DNA from: Pseudomonas lini
GTDB lineage: Bacteria > Pseudomonadota > Gammaproteobacteria > Pseudomonadales > Pseudomonadaceae
Assembly: GCF_030812475.1 (NCBI RefSeq)
Contig: NZ_JAUSSR010000003.1
Location: 62,001-126,000 of the forward strand
Direction of reading: 5' to 3'
DNA: 64,000 bases
Numbering within the stretch: the first letter of the stretch is position 1; every line of letters starts with the position of its first letter. Under the pieces are notes generated by a model that saw only the letters and a list, made by a program, of their open reading frames with translations, searched no databases and was not told the origin of the DNA. This document shows, piece by piece, positions 63,959 through 64,000 of this stretch. The position numbers and the translations under genes were made by a program.

Positions 63959-63988
63959 GTGTTAGCCCCAAAAAACAGGGGCTAACAC
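63959..63988 (+). terminator. Hairpin after the PH-domain gene
   Basis: GTGTTAGCCCC pairs exactly with GGGGCTAACAC around an eight-base A-rich loop, ten bases after the stop. No T-run follows within the window, so termination strength is uncertain. Confidence 0.65.
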
Positions 63989-64000
63989 CACCAGTCAGCT

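Overview
The window is chromosomal DNA of a fluorescent-type Pseudomonas (P. fluorescens group or a close relative). The basis is high GC, a complete alginate operon in the order algD-alg8-44-K-E-G-X-L-I-J-F-A, a cyoABCDE quinol oxidase operon, Pseudomonas-type gene neighbours, and about fourteen copies of the Pseudomonas REP/BIME palindrome family between genes. No tRNA, rRNA, CRISPR array, insertion sequence or prophage was seen.

Layout. 1-1.6 kb: end of an AaeB-like FUSC exporter, its DUF1656 partner and an HlyD/AaeA-like adaptor. 1.7-3.1 kb: a short-chain dehydrogenase and a small membrane protein. 3.4-20.1 kb (minus strand): the whole alginate operon, with an 825-bp control region upstream of algD. 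REP elements lie in several gaps of this operon, and one is embedded in the 5' end of algK itself. 20.9-28.3 kb: yaaA, a divergent NodB-like deacetylase with degraded motifs, a PIN-PhoH protein, moaCDE, an orphan amino-acid binding protein and dsbB. 29.1-33.9 kb: cyoABCDE.

34.4-46.8 kb is the most interesting part: a compact accessory cluster bounded on both sides by MocR-type (GntR plus aminotransferase) regulators and by REP elements. Its first operon holds an MFS exporter, an ATP-grasp ligase, a RidA protein and a cupin, and ends in a terminator. The second holds a YfcF-like glutathione transferase, a KamA-family radical-SAM aminomutase, a class IV aminotransferase, a TauD-type Fe(II)/2-oxoglutarate oxygenase, an AurF-type di-iron N-oxygenase and a metallo-beta-lactamase-fold hydrolase. 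There is no NRPS or PKS. The gene content suggests a small N-oxygenated, hydroxylated beta-amino acid or dipeptide antimetabolite. The product is not one I recognise.

47-64 kb returns to core-like genes: an unknown cytosolic protein, an OmpR-type two-component system divergent from exported MsrB and MsrA, a LysR regulator divergent from an acetylornithine-type aminotransferase, a yefM-yoeB toxin-antitoxin pair, a P-loop kinase-like protein, a PhoD-like phosphatase, the molybdenum NAD-dependent formate dehydrogenase fdsGBAD, and two small uncharacterised genes. moaCDE supplies molybdenum cofactor for enzymes such as this dehydrogenase; dsbB and the Msr enzymes maintain the periplasm.

Start codons were chosen from ribosome-binding sites and family alignment from memory. 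Functions come from motifs read by eye; no database search was run.
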